Shown here one piece after another: positions 8,557-17,449 of a DNA stretch of 64,000 nt (position 1 is its first letter; each line of letters begins with the position of its first letter). The DNA comes from Undibacterium sp. YM2 (GTDB lineage Bacteria; Pseudomonadota; Gammaproteobacteria; Burkholderiales; Burkholderiaceae_D). The notes under the pieces were generated by a model. That model saw nothing but the letters and a program-made list of their open reading frames with translations, was not told the origin of the DNA and did no database searches. Where the stretch lies: positions 2,728,001 to 2,792,000 of the forward strand of contig NZ_AP018441.1 in NCBI RefSeq assembly GCF_009937975.1, written 5' to 3'. The translations under genes were made by a program, and so were the position numbers.

Positions 8557-9498
8557 ATGACGCAATTTGCATTTGTATTCCCTGGGCAGGGTTCGCAAGC
8601 GATAGGCATGTTGAATGGCTTTGCTGATAATCCTGTCGTGCAGCAAACCATTGCTGAAGCATCTGATGCGCTGCAACTGGATTTGGGCAAGATGATTAAT
8701 GAAGGTCCAAAAGAAGCGCTGGATCTGACCACTAATACCCAGCCTGTCATGCTGACAGCGGCCGTGGCTTGCTATCGCGCCTGGATTGCTGCTGGTGGAG
8801 CAGCTCCCAGGCTGGTGGCCGGACATAGTCTGGGCGAGTATTCCGCGTTAGTCGCTGCCGGTGTTATCGCGTTCAAGGATGCGGTACCTATGGTGCGTTT
8901 CCGTGCGCAAGCCATGCAAGATGCTGTGCCAGTGGGGCAGGGCGGCATGGCCGCTATTCTGGGCTTGTCAGATGAGGAGGTGCTGGCAGCTTGTGCAGAG
9001 GCAGTGGTTGCCATACCAGGGGAAGTGGTTGAGGCCGTCAATTTCAATGCGCCAGCGCAAGTTGTCATTGCCGGCAGTAAAGCTGGTGTAGATCGCGCTT
9101 GTGAAATTGCCAAGGCAAAAGGGGCCAAGCGTGCCTTGCCTTTGTCGGTGTCGGCGCCGTTTCACTCATCCTTGCTCAAGCCTGCATCGGATAAGTTGAG
9201 TGAGTATCTGGCTGGCATTCAGTTTTCTGCACCGGCAATCCCATTGATTAATAATGTTGATGTTGCAATCGTGAATGATGTCGCAGCCATCAAGGATGCA
9301 TTGGTCAGGCAGGCGGCGCTTCCGGTGCGTTGGGTGGAAACTATTAACAAGATGCATGCTGATGGCATTAGCCATGTGATTGAGTGTGGTCCGGGCAAGG
9401 TCTTGACTGGCCTGACCAAGCGCATTCAGGGCGAATTGACAGGTGATACTGTATTTGATCAGGCAAGTTTGGAAAAAGTATTGGAACTCTTGAAATGA
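8557..9498 (+). CDS. fabD: Malonyl-CoA:ACP transacylase
   Basis: 313 residues. FVFPGQGSQAIGM at the N-terminus, the nucleophile Ser91 in GHSLGEYSALVAAG and His203 in SAPFHSSLL are the active-site elements. It transfers malonyl groups from CoA to ACP for chain elongation. The stop overlaps the fabG start (ATGA). Confidence 0.97.
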   Translation: MTQFAFVFPGQGSQAIGMLNGFADNPVVQQTIAEASDALQLDLGKMINEGPKEALDLTTNTQPVMLTAAVACYRAWIAAGGAAPRLVAGHSLGEYSALVAAGVIAFKDAVPMVRFRAQAMQDAVPVGQGGMAAILGLSDEEVLAACAEAVVAIPGEVVEAVNFNAPAQVVIAGSKAGVDRACEIAKAKGAKRALPLSVSAPFHSSLLKPASDKLSEYLAGIQFSAPAIPLINNVDVAIVNDVAAIKDALVRQAALPVRWVETINKMHADGISHVIECGPGKVLTGLTKRIQGELTGDTVFDQASLEKVLELLK

Positions 9499-10247
9499 CA
9501 CAACAATTGGAAAATCAGGTGGCATTGGTCACTGGAGCATCCCGTGGTATTGGTAAGGCAATTGCCATTGGCCTTGCCAAGGCTGGCGCCAAAGTCATAG
9601 GCACGGCAACGACAGAATCAGGTGCCGCGGCAATTACCGCTTATCTGGAAGAAGTGGCTCCAGGTGCTGGTAAGGGTGTTGCGTTCAATGTCAATGACGT
9701 AGAGCGCGCAAATGGCTTGGTAGATGAAATCCAGAAGGAATTTGGCAGCCTCTCCATCCTGGTTAATAACGCTGGCATTACCCAGGATCAATTGGCCATG
9801 CGCATGAAGGAAGAGGAGTGGGATAGTGTTATCTCTACCAACCTGACTTCTGTTGCGCGTTTGTCGCGTGCAGTATTGCGCGGCATGATGAAGGCCAAAC
9901 ATGGCCGTATCATCAATATTACCTCGGTGGTGGGCTCTTCTGGCAATCCTGGGCAAATGAACTATGCTGCTGCCAAAGCAGGAGTGGCTGGTATGAGTCG
10001 CGCTCTGGCAAGAGAAATCGGCAGCCGCAATATTACCGTTAACTGTATTGCTCCCGGCTTTATCGATACTGACATGACCCGGGCTTTGAATGACGACCAG
10101 AAAGCCGCAATTTTGCAGCAAATTCCACTCGCCAAACTCGGCCGGCCGGAAGATATTGCAGCGGCAACCGTGTTTTTGGCATCGCCAGATGCAGGATATA
10201 TCACTGGCACGACATTGCATGTGAATGGTGGGATGTACCTCGCCTAA
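9495..10247 (+). CDS. fabG: 3-oxoacyl-ACP reductase
   Basis: 250 residues, classical short-chain dehydrogenase. VTGASRGIGKAIA binds NADPH; NNAGIT, the catalytic Ser in SVVGSSG and Tyr157/Lys161 in NYAAAKAGV complete the active site. It reduces 3-oxoacyl-ACP in each elongation round. It overlaps fabD by 4 bp. A 151-bp gap with a promoter follows before acpP. Confidence 0.97.
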   Translation: MTQQLENQVALVTGASRGIGKAIAIGLAKAGAKVIGTATTESGAAAITAYLEEVAPGAGKGVAFNVNDVERANGLVDEIQKEFGSLSILVNNAGITQDQLAMRMKEEEWDSVISTNLTSVARLSRAVLRGMMKAKHGRIINITSVVGSSGNPGQMNYAAAKAGVAGMSRALAREIGSRNITVNCIAPGFIDTDMTRALNDDQKAAILQQIPLAKLGRPEDIAAATVFLASPDAGYITGTTLHVNGGMYLA

Positions 10248-10314
10248 TCATTTTGTTGATTTTTATAGGCAACTTCGACGAAAATAGCAGGAGTTGTTGC
10301 CGAGGATCAGAGGC

Positions 10315-10345
10315 TTGCTTTTTTTGCTCACAAACCTGCTAAAAT
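10315..10345 (+). promoter_or_regulatory. Putative acpP promoter with extended -10
   Basis: TGC-TAAAAT (-10 hexamer 10340-10345, with the TGn extension) has a TTGCTT-like -35 about 19 bp upstream (10315-10320). It ends 53 bp before the acpP start. A private strong promoter fits the high expression of acyl carrier protein. Confidence 0.5.
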
Positions 10346-10398
10346 GCGCGCACTTTCTGTAGGCCCTTATTTTTTTGATTTTTTCACTGGAGACACAC

Positions 10399-10638
10399 AT
10401 GTCCGATATCGAACAACGCGTTAAGAAAATCGTCGCTGAACAACTGGGCGTCGCTGAAGCTGACATCAAAATCGAATCTTCTTTCGTAGATGATTTGGGT
10501 GCAGACTCTTTGGACACAGTTGAACTGGTGATGGCACTCGAAGACGAATTCGAAATGGAAATCCCTGACGAACAAGCAGAGAAAATCACTACTGTTCAGC
10601 AAGCGATTGACTACGCTAAAGCCCATTTGAAGGCTTAA
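10399..10638 (+). CDS. acpP: Acyl carrier protein
   Basis: 79 residues starting at [12 protein letters not shown]; an in-frame ATG 24 bp upstream is not used, because a CTGGAGA ribosome site precedes this one. Ser37 in the [10 protein letters not shown] motif receives the 4'-phosphopantetheine arm. The protein is strongly acidic, as the family is. It lies between fabG and fabF and shuttles acyl chains through the cytosolic fatty-acid synthase. Confidence 0.98.
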   Translation: MSDIEQRVKKIVAEQLGVAEADIKIESSFVDDLGADSLDTVELVMALEDEFEMEIPDEQAEKITTVQQAIDYAKAHLKA

Positions 10639-10670
10639 TAGTCAAACTTTTTCAAATCCAGGAGAAACGC

Positions 10671-11912
10671 TTGAGTCGTTCGCTTAAACGTCGAGTCGTT
10701 GTAACCGGGCTCGGTTGTATTTCGCCAGTTGGCAATACCGTTGCAGATGCCTGGAGTGCCATCACTTCAGGTAAATCCGGCATCGCAACGATTACCAAAT
10801 TTGATGCAACTCCTTTCACTACGCATTTTGCAGGCGAGGTGAAGGGCTTTAATGTCGAGGATTATATTCCGGCAAAAGAAGCGCGCAATATGGACACCTT
10901 TATCCACTACGGCATTGCTGCAGGGATGCAGGCGTTTCAAGACTCTGGTCTTGCTGTCACCGAAGAAAATGCAGAACGTATTGGTGTCATCGTAGGTTCC
11001 GGTATTGGCGGTTTGCCGTTGATTGAGGAAACCAAGGAAACACTGATGGCGCGTGGACCACGCCGCATCAGTCCTTTCTTTGTTCCAGCCTCGATCATCA
11101 ATATGATTTCTGGCAATCTGTCGATCAAGTATGGCTTGAAGGGACCAAATCTTTCCATAGTCACGGCTTGTACGACTGGTCTGCATTGCATAGGTTCTGC
11201 GGCGCGCATGATTGAGTACGGCGATGCTGACGTAATGATTGCCGGTGGTGCCGAATCAACGATTTCTCCTCTGGGTCTGGGTGGTTTTGCTTCGGCAAGA
11301 GCACTCTCTACCAGGAATGACGATCCTGCTACAGCATCTCGTCCGTGGGATAAGGACCGTGACGGCTTTGTCCTGGGTGAGGGGGCTGGCGTCATGGTGC
11401 TCGAAGAATACGAGCATGCCAAGGCGCGCGGGGCGAGGATATATGCTGAAGTCATAGGCTTTGGCATGAGTGGTGATGCTTATCACATCACGACGCCGAC
11501 CATGGATGGTCCACGCCGCAGCATGATCAATGCCATGAAAGATGCCGAGATTAACCCCGAGCAAATCAGCTATCTGAATGCTCACGGTACATCCACATCC
11601 ATTGGTGATCAGAACGAAACGGACGCAATCAAGGCTACCTTTGCCGACCATGCATACAAAATGACCATCAATTCGACCAAGTCGATGACAGGGCATTTGC
11701 TGGGCGGTGCTGGCGGTCTGGAATCCTTGTTCACGGTTCTTGCTCTGCACAACCAGGTTTCACCACCGACCATGAATATCATTAATCAGGATCCTGCTTG
11801 TGATCTCGATTATTGTGCAAATGTTGCACGTGATATGCGCATAGATTATGCGATGAAAAATTCGTTCGGCTTCGGTGGAACGAATGGCACGTTGATATTT
11901 GCAAAAGTCTGA
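10671..11912 (+). CDS. fabF: 3-oxoacyl-ACP synthase II (KAS II)
   Basis: 413 residues from a TTG start with a strong AGGAG 5 nt upstream; the encoded [14 protein letters not shown] fits the family N-terminus. Active-site Cys167 lies in TACTTGLH, His305 in NAHGTSTS and His342 in [10 protein letters not shown]. The enzyme elongates acyl-ACPs, including unsaturated C16 to C18. It is 32 bp after acpP and is followed by a strong terminator. Confidence 0.97.
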   Translation: MSRSLKRRVVVTGLGCISPVGNTVADAWSAITSGKSGIATITKFDATPFTTHFAGEVKGFNVEDYIPAKEARNMDTFIHYGIAAGMQAFQDSGLAVTEENAERIGVIVGSGIGGLPLIEETKETLMARGPRRISPFFVPASIINMISGNLSIKYGLKGPNLSIVTACTTGLHCIGSAARMIEYGDADVMIAGGAESTISPLGLGGFASARALSTRNDDPATASRPWDKDRDGFVLGEGAGVMVLEEYEHAKARGARIYAEVIGFGMSGDAYHITTPTMDGPRRSMINAMKDAEINPEQISYLNAHGTSTSIGDQNETDAIKATFADHAYKMTINSTKSMTGHLLGGAGGLESLFTVLALHNQVSPPTMNIINQDPACDLDYCANVARDMRIDYAMKNSFGFGGTNGTLIFAKV

Positions 11913-11929
11913 TTTTAAATAATTAGCCT

Positions 11930-11969
11930 TGGCACTTCATTTCTGATGGAATGAAGTGCCATTTTTTTT
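11930..11969 (+). terminator. Rho-independent terminator after fabF
   Basis: TGGCACTTCATTT pairs with GAATGAAGTGCCA around a short loop and is followed by eight T. It ends the fatty-acid operon. The next predicted start codon lies only 3 bp beyond the T run. Confidence 0.85.
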
Positions 11970-11972
11970 GCC

Positions 11973-12461
11973 ATGACGATAGCGCTACATATAATCACCC
12001 GCGCTTCACGCACGCTACTAACGGCATGTTTTTGCATGCTGGCATTGGTGCATCTGAGTATCTGGCTTTTATTTAGCTACAAGACGATGTCGTTCGTGTT
12101 TATTTGCATGATTGTCGCCAGTTCATTTTGCGGCAACTGCTATCTTGTTTTCAAATATTGGCAGCGTGTGCAACAAAGCCGGCAACTGAGTATTTCTGCG
12201 ACGGGGGACATCGTATTGCACCTATTGCTCGAAAAAGAAGTGCACAAGGACGTGCAGGGGAGGGAGGTTGGGCCGCTGACGGGGTTGAATGTGCGTTTAA
12301 GTCACAAAACCCGTATTTGGCCATACTTTTTATCAATTTTTTTGCTCGATGAAGCTGGCAAGGAACATAAGTTGCTTATACTGCCAGATTCATTGAGCCC
12401 TGCTGCATTCCAGGCATTAAGAGTGAGCTTGATATGGATTAGTCAACATCAGGCGAGTTGA
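11973..12461 (+). CDS. YgfX-like small membrane protein
   Basis: 162 residues with two hydrophobic helices (about residues 17-33 and 36-56). A soluble beta-rich part ends in LLILPDSLSPAAFQALRVSLIW. The pattern of a membrane hairpin plus a terminal LPDSLSPxxFRxLR-like motif matches the YgfX family (CptA-type in E. coli), for which a role in cell division or membrane-linked regulation has been proposed. Genes of this kind commonly lie before rpoE in Burkholderiales. The ATG at 11973 follows the fabF terminator by 3 bp and has no ribosome site, so the true start may be downstream (for example the ATG at about 12036) or a leaderless mRNA is used. Function here is unknown. Confidence 0.6.
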   Translation: MTIALHIITRASRTLLTACFCMLALVHLSIWLLFSYKTMSFVFICMIVASSFCGNCYLVFKYWQRVQQSRQLSISATGDIVLHLLLEKEVHKDVQGREVGPLTGLNVRLSHKTRIWPYFLSIFLLDEAGKEHKLLILPDSLSPAAFQALRVSLIWISQHQAS

Positions 12462-12482
12462 CGTGAATTTTACTTCTGCTGA

Positions 12483-12511
12483 GGAACTTTTAGGAATCAT
12501 GCGGACTCTGA
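12483..12511 (+). promoter_or_regulatory. Sigma-E (RpoE) promoter before rpoE
   Basis: GGAACTT (12483-12489), a 17-nt spacer and TCTGA (12507-12511) match the known RpoE consensus GGAACTT-N16-TCTGA closely. It lies 86 bp before the rpoE start, so the operon is probably autoregulated like rpoE in E. coli. Confidence 0.7.
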
Positions 12512-12596
12512 CAGTATATAAATCGCGTATGTTGACGGTAATAACATGCATTTGGGACGGGCTTTTCTCTTCCCATGCAAATCTAGGAATGAATGA

Positions 12597-13199
12597 GTGA
12601 CGACAGAACGCGAAATTGATCAGCTATTGGTTGAGCGCGTCCAGCGTGGTGACAAAAAAGCATTCGAGCTTCTGGTTTCCAAATATCAAAGGAAATTAAT
12701 GCGGCTCGTGTCCCGGCTCGTCTATGACCACGCAGAAGCGGAAGATGTAGTGCAGGAAGCATTTATCAAGGCGTACAGAGCATTACCGAATTTTCGTGGT
12801 GAATCGGCTTTTTATACCTGGTTGTACCGTATTGGAGTAAATACGGCGAAAAATCACCTGGTTACGCAAGGACGCAGAGCCCCCACGTCGACAGAATCTG
12901 ATGTGGATGAAGCGGAGTCCTTTGTTGATGCAGATGGATTGAGAGATATTAATACGCCGGAATCCTTGTTGGCGAGCAAACAGATAGCTGAGACTGTGAA
13001 TTCGGCCATGTCCACTCTGCCGGAAGAATTGCGTAATGCAATCACCCTGCGGGAGATAGAAGGCTTGAGCTACGATGAAATCGCAGAAGTCATGCTATGT
13101 CCCATAGGGACAGTCAGAAGCAGAATATTCAGGGCGCGAGAAGCGATAGCAGAAAAATTGCGACCCTTGTTGGGTACGACACTGGAACAACGCTGGTAA
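12597..13199 (+). CDS. rpoE: RNA polymerase sigma factor RpoE (sigma-E, AlgU type)
   Basis: 200 residues. ECF sigma factor with region 2 (AFELLVSKYQRKLMRLVSR, DVVQEAFIKAYRALPNFRGE, AFYTWLYRIGVNTAKNHL) and region 4 (LPEELRNAITLREIEGLSYDE, CPIGTVRSRIFRAREAI), very close to E. coli RpoE. It directs the response to misfolded outer-membrane proteins. The GTG start has AGGA 8 nt upstream and aligns with family N-termini. The genes after it encode its anti-sigma factor, the RseB sensor and a DegP-type protease. Confidence 0.96.
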   Translation: MTTEREIDQLLVERVQRGDKKAFELLVSKYQRKLMRLVSRLVYDHAEAEDVVQEAFIKAYRALPNFRGESAFYTWLYRIGVNTAKNHLVTQGRRAPTSTESDVDEAESFVDADGLRDINTPESLLASKQIAETVNSAMSTLPEELRNAITLREIEGLSYDEIAEVMLCPIGTVRSRIFRAREAIAEKLRPLLGTTLEQRW

Positions 13200-13271
13200 A
13201 GCATGGGTCAAAGTCTGTATCCAAATGAAAAGCAGTACAAACGAATTTAAAAATAGTGGTAAAAGGTGAAA

Positions 13272-13943
13272 ATGATGAACAAAAGCACAAATCAACACGA
13301 GAGCATTTCAGCCATGGCAGATGGCGAATTGAGTGATGCTCAGCTGGATTCCCTGCTTGCGAGTTTAAATGAAGCAGAAAGCAAGGATGCATGGGAAATT
13401 TATCACCAGATCGGCGATGTGCTGCGTTCAGAAGAATTGGCGGTCACTTTTAGTGCTGATTTCTCTCAGCGGTTTTCTGCAAAATTGAATGCTGAGCCTG
13501 TCATCCTGGCACCAAGCACCATGCAAAAAACAGACTCTCAGGACAAGCAAAGAAAACACAAGTTCTTGGGCGCTTATGCAGCCGTGGCCAGTATGGCGGC
13601 CGCTGCCGTGTTTGCTTTTATCATGATCCCGCAATTGCAGTCTTTCCAGACTAAGCCTGACGCTGCGAGTCAGATCAGCAGCAGAGCGGTAACCCCGGGT
13701 AGTGTCCAGTTAGCCAATCATAGCGGCAACCAGAGCGGCAATACCCTGGCTGCAAATGAGCAGACCAGACAGCCTGCCCAGCTCGCACAAGGCAGCGATA
13801 AAAAAGTCGCAGAACTGGATATGTTGCGGGACCCCAGAATTGACAGCTATCTGATGGCACATCAGCGTTTTTCTCCTGCCATCAATAACGGAGCGCAATA
13901 CGTTACACACGCTAACGCTGTTTCATCTGCTTCGGAAAAATAA
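13272..13943 (+). CDS. rseA: Anti-sigma-E factor RseA (MucA)
   Basis: About 223 residues. The N-terminal anti-sigma domain starts HESISAMADGELSDAQLDSLL, and DAWEIYHQIGDVLRS follows. One transmembrane helix (AYAAVASMAAAAVFAFIMIP, residues about 98-118) is followed by a Gln/Asn/Ser-rich periplasmic tail ending in MLRDPRIDSYLMAHQRFSP. It holds RpoE at the membrane until DegS- and RseP-type proteases cut it. Several starts are possible (GTG 13266, ATG 13272, ATG 13275); AAGGTG best serves the ATGs. Length is normal. Confidence 0.9.
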   Translation: MMNKSTNQHESISAMADGELSDAQLDSLLASLNEAESKDAWEIYHQIGDVLRSEELAVTFSADFSQRFSAKLNAEPVILAPSTMQKTDSQDKQRKHKFLGAYAAVASMAAAAVFAFIMIPQLQSFQTKPDAASQISSRAVTPGSVQLANHSGNQSGNTLAANEQTRQPAQLAQGSDKKVAELDMLRDPRIDSYLMAHQRFSPAINNGAQYVTHANAVSSASEK

Positions 13944-13945
13944 AT

Positions 13946-14962
13946 ATGATGTGCGTATGGCGTTTTAACATCGCATTGGCTGGGTCCGCGTGCCTGCTGG
14001 GTTTATTGGCACCAGCCATGGCACAGGACACGATAGACGATAAGCGTGAAGTGCATAGTGTATTGCGTAAAATGCAGGCTTCTGCGCAAAAAATGAATTA
14101 TTCAGGTACTTTTGTTTATCAACAGGCCAATCAAATCCGAACCTCCAGAATCACGCATGTTCTTGATGGAAATAATGAACTGGAAAAACTGGAAATTCTG
14201 GATGGTCAACCCCGTGAGTATTTGCGAAAAAACGAAGAAGTAACCTGCTATCTCCCTGACAGCAAAACCTTGCAGGTGGAGAAAAATGCAACACAAGAAG
14301 TATTCCCTGCCTTGCTGACCTCGAATGCGCAATCCCTCCCAGAATCTTACGCAATAAAAAAAGCCGATCTCAGCCGCGTGGCAGGTATTGATTGCCAGAC
14401 ATACTTGCTGGACCCCCGTGATGGCTTTCGCTATGGTTATCGACTCTGCGTAGAAAAAAATTCTGGCTTGCTGCTGCGTGCGCAAACGGTCAATACCAAA
14501 AATGAAGTCATAGAGCAAATCGCGTTCACTCAGTTGACTATTGGCGACATCGATAAGCAGAGGGTAAGACCTACCTTTCAAAATACTGCACAGTGGCAGG
14601 TTGAAAATCTGACGGTGCAGTCCAATATTCACTCAGGTTGGGTTGTTAAATCCCTGCCAGCCGGTTTCAAGAAAACCCGCGAGATGAAACGGTTGATCCC
14701 CGCTGCCGGGAATGCAAAAAACAGCGATGGAACAGCGATCAAATCGCATCAGGTAGTGCAAATGATTTTTTCTGATGGACTGGCAGCGATTTCTGTTTTT
14801 ATTGAACCGGATAGCGAAAACCGTACTGAAGGCAGTTTGCAGCAAGGGGCGATGACCATCATGGGCAAGCGCCATGCGGAATACTGGCTCACAGTCGTGG
14901 GTGAAGTACCCGCCAGCGCGATCCGGCAAGTGATGAACTCAATTGAATTTAAACCTAAATAA
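13946..14962 (+). CDS. rseB: Sigma-E factor regulatory protein RseB (MucB)
   Basis: 338 residues with a signal peptide (GSACLLGLLAPAMA ending near residue 26). The LolA-like N-domain contains MNYSGTFVYQQANQIRTSRITH, and the smaller C-domain ends with ITVVGEVP-like VGEVPASAIRQVMNSIEF. RseB binds RseA in the periplasm and releases it on sensing mislocalised lipopolysaccharide or lipoproteins. The gene starts 2 bp after the rseA stop. Confidence 0.93.
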   Translation: MMCVWRFNIALAGSACLLGLLAPAMAQDTIDDKREVHSVLRKMQASAQKMNYSGTFVYQQANQIRTSRITHVLDGNNELEKLEILDGQPREYLRKNEEVTCYLPDSKTLQVEKNATQEVFPALLTSNAQSLPESYAIKKADLSRVAGIDCQTYLLDPRDGFRYGYRLCVEKNSGLLLRAQTVNTKNEVIEQIAFTQLTIGDIDKQRVRPTFQNTAQWQVENLTVQSNIHSGWVVKSLPAGFKKTREMKRLIPAAGNAKNSDGTAIKSHQVVQMIFSDGLAAISVFIEPDSENRTEGSLQQGAMTIMGKRHAEYWLTVVGEVPASAIRQVMNSIEFKPK

Positions 14963-14974
14963 GCGAATGACACC

Positions 14975-16456
14975 ATGAAAGCGAATAAACTTTTTCCAAT
15001 TGAAAAAATTGCTTCCACCCTGGTCCTGAGTGCCTGCGTGGGTTTTATAGCACCGACCGCAATCAATGCCAACCCTGTTGCAGAAGCCGCTTCCACAGTT
15101 GGCTTGCCTGACTTTACCGAACTGGTCGAGAAATCTGGTCCGGCTGTCGTAAATATCAGGACCACAGAAAAAGTTCAGTTAAACCAGAATGGCATGAGCG
15201 CTGAAGATGAGCAGATGCAGGAATTTTTCCGCCGCTTCTTTGGTACGCCTATGCCAACCCCAAAACAACAGCCCACGCCCAAAGGCCGTAAAACACCTCA
15301 ACAACAAGAGGAAGAAGTTCCGCGCGGCGTTGGCTCTGGCTTCATCATTTCCCAGGATGGCTATGTGCTGACCAATGCTCATGTGGTCGATGGAGCATCT
15401 GAAGTCTATGTCAAGCTGACAGACAAGCGCGAATTCAAGGCTAAAGTTATTGGTGCGGACCGTCGTACCGATGTGGCCGTCTTGAAAATTGAAGGCAGCA
15501 AATTACCCCGCGTCACCATCGGTGACTCAGACAAGATCAAGGCCGGTGAATGGGTAATCGCCATAGGCTCCCCTTTTGATCTCGACAATACCGTGACCGC
15601 CGGCATTATTTCTGCCAAGGCGCGCGACACTGGTGATTACCTGCCTTTGATACAAACTGACGTCGCAGTCAATCCAGGTAACTCTGGCGGCCCCTTGATC
15701 AATATGCGCGGTGAAGTGATAGGCGTGAATTCGCAAATCTATAGCCGCTCTGGCGGCTATATGGGCATTTCATTTGCGATTCCCATAGACGAGGCCATGC
15801 GTGTTGTTGAACAGCTTAAATCTGCAGGTAAAGTAGTGCGTGGTTATCTCGGTGTAGAACGTATTGATGTAACCAAGGAAATTGCGGATGGTTTGGGTCT
15901 GGCAAAAGCGCAGGGTGCACAGATACAACGTGTCATGCCTGGTTCTCCTGCTGAGAAGGCGGGTATTGAGCCAGGGGATGTGATTCAAAAAGTAAACGGT
16001 ATTGTCATTGACAAGGCAGTGGACTTGAATCGTATCGTCGGCGACATCAAACCTGGTGGCAAGGCAACAGTGACGGTATGGCGCCGAGGCGGCGTAAAAG
16101 ATATAGTCGTTACTGTCGCCGAAGCAGATGCAGAAAAAGCACCGGCAAAAACTGGAAAGCAAAAGGCCGAACCTGCTTCGAATGTATTTGGATTGACAGT
16201 GACCGACCTGACTGAAGCCCAGAAGCGTGATGCGCATGTCAGTGGTGGCGTGATACTGGAAGGTGCCGAAGGCGGTGCAGCCCGTGCAGGCCTGCAAGCC
16301 GGCGATATCATCACACGTATCTTCAATGCAGATATCAAGGATGCCAAGGAATTCGCCGCTGTTATGGCAAAAGTTGATCAAAAGAAACCAGTATTGCTAC
16401 TGGTCAAACGTGGCGACGTATCTAAATTCGTTGCGGTACGTCCGACCAATCAATAA
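14975..16456 (+). CDS. mucD: DegP/MucD-type periplasmic serine protease
   Basis: 493 residues. Signal region to about residue 30 and a Pro/Gln-rich loop at about 90-110. The trypsin-like domain has His136 (TNAHVVDG), Asp166 (RRTDVAVLKI) and Ser237 (NPGNSGGPL), and two PDZ domains lie at about 280-375 and 405-490. It degrades and refolds misfolded envelope proteins. It is the last gene of the rpoE operon, starting 12 bp after rseB, and a terminator follows. As usual for DegP/MucD, it works as a cage-forming oligomer in the periplasm. Confidence 0.95.
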   Translation: MKANKLFPIEKIASTLVLSACVGFIAPTAINANPVAEAASTVGLPDFTELVEKSGPAVVNIRTTEKVQLNQNGMSAEDEQMQEFFRRFFGTPMPTPKQQPTPKGRKTPQQQEEEVPRGVGSGFIISQDGYVLTNAHVVDGASEVYVKLTDKREFKAKVIGADRRTDVAVLKIEGSKLPRVTIGDSDKIKAGEWVIAIGSPFDLDNTVTAGIISAKARDTGDYLPLIQTDVAVNPGNSGGPLINMRGEVIGVNSQIYSRSGGYMGISFAIPIDEAMRVVEQLKSAGKVVRGYLGVERIDVTKEIADGLGLAKAQGAQIQRVMPGSPAEKAGIEPGDVIQKVNGIVIDKAVDLNRIVGDIKPGGKATVTVWRRGGVKDIVVTVAEADAEKAPAKTGKQKAEPASNVFGLTVTDLTEAQKRDAHVSGGVILEGAEGGAARAGLQAGDIITRIFNADIKDAKEFAAVMAKVDQKKPVLLLVKRGDVSKFVAVRPTNQ

Positions 16457-16472
16457 GCTTTTCAAGTAAAGT

Positions 16473-16505
16473 GAGGGCCACCTGCATTGCGGGTGGCCTT
16501 TTTTC
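16473..16505 (+). terminator. Rho-independent terminator after mucD
   Basis: GGCCACC-TGCATTGC-GGGTGGCC followed by a T run, about 20 bp after the mucD stop. It separates the sigma-E operon from the glutaredoxin gene. Confidence 0.8.
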
Positions 16506-16596
16506 TTTTGTAGGTCTGATATTGGCGACTTATAATACAGACATGGAGAATGCATTACTCGCATGATGTTAGCAATCTCAACCACTTTAGGCAGGA

Positions 16597-16851
16597 ATGA
16601 TGATTCAATTTACCCTTTATTCACGCAGTTATTGTCATCTCTGCGATGACATGCTTGAGCAACTGCAAGCCTATAGCCCTGAATATGGTTTTACCGTCAA
16701 GGTGGTCGATGTCGATCAGGATGATGAGGTACTGGCCTTGTATGACGAGCTGGTGCCCGTACTGGTAGGCCAAAAAGAGGGGCAGAGTCAGCAAAGAATT
16801 TGTCACTACTATCTTGACCCCGCAGCACTGAAAGCCTTTTTCCATGCATGA
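16597..16851 (+). CDS. Glutaredoxin-family thioredoxin-fold protein
   Basis: 84 residues. The N-terminus [19 protein letters not shown] has a CHLC redox motif. [22 protein letters not shown] with the cis-Pro region (ELVPVLV) completes a minimal thioredoxin fold of the DUF836/glutaredoxin-2-like type. Such proteins reduce disulfides in the cytosol; the partner is unknown. An ATG one codon downstream is also possible. The 3' end overlaps rnhB by 8 bp. Confidence 0.85.
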   Translation: MMIQFTLYSRSYCHLCDDMLEQLQAYSPEYGFTVKVVDVDQDDEVLALYDELVPVLVGQKEGQSQQRICHYYLDPAALKAFFHA

Positions 16852-17449
16852 CCTGACACCTGGTTTATCTCTGTTTGATTATGAAAATGAAGTGATTTGC
16901 GGTGTGGATGAAGCAGGCAGGGGGCCATTAGCCGGACCTGTCATGGCCGCAGCAGTGATCCTTGACCCGAATAGGCCCATTGCAGGCTTGCGTGACTCAA
17001 AAAAACTCAGCGAAGCAAAGCGCGAGTTGCTGGCGATAGAGATCAAGGAACACGCCCTGGCCTGGTGTGTTGCCGAATGTTCTGAACAGGAAATTGATGA
17101 ACTCAATATACTGCAGGCCACCATGCAGGCCATGCGCCGTGCAGTTGAAGGTTTGTCTGTCACACCGACACTGGCACTGATTGATGGCAATCGTTGCCCG
17201 GTAATGTCTATTGCTTCGGAAGCCATCGTCAAGGGCGATGACAAGGTAGCAGCAATATCGGCTGCATCCATACTCGCAAAAACTGCCCGTGACCATGCCT
17301 TGATGCAATTACATGAAACCTACCCACAGTACGCGCTTGATCAGCACAAGGGCTATCCTACGGCCTTGCATCTTGAGCGTTTGCGCGAGCATGGTGTATC
17401 ACCGATACACAGAAAATCTTACGCGCCTGTCAAAGCTTTACTCAAATAA
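16844..17449 (+). CDS. rnhB: Ribonuclease HII
   Basis: 201 residues. [23 protein letters not shown] carries the first acidic residues; [43 protein letters not shown] and HKGYPT complete the RNase HII signature. It removes ribonucleotides and RNA primers from DNA-RNA hybrids. It begins inside the glutaredoxin gene, so translation is coupled, and abuts the methyltransferase gene without a gap. Confidence 0.96.
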   Translation: MHDLTPGLSLFDYENEVICGVDEAGRGPLAGPVMAAAVILDPNRPIAGLRDSKKLSEAKRELLAIEIKEHALAWCVAECSEQEIDELNILQATMQAMRRAVEGLSVTPTLALIDGNRCPVMSIASEAIVKGDDKVAAISAASILAKTARDHALMQLHETYPQYALDQHKGYPTALHLERLREHGVSPIHRKSYAPVKALLK

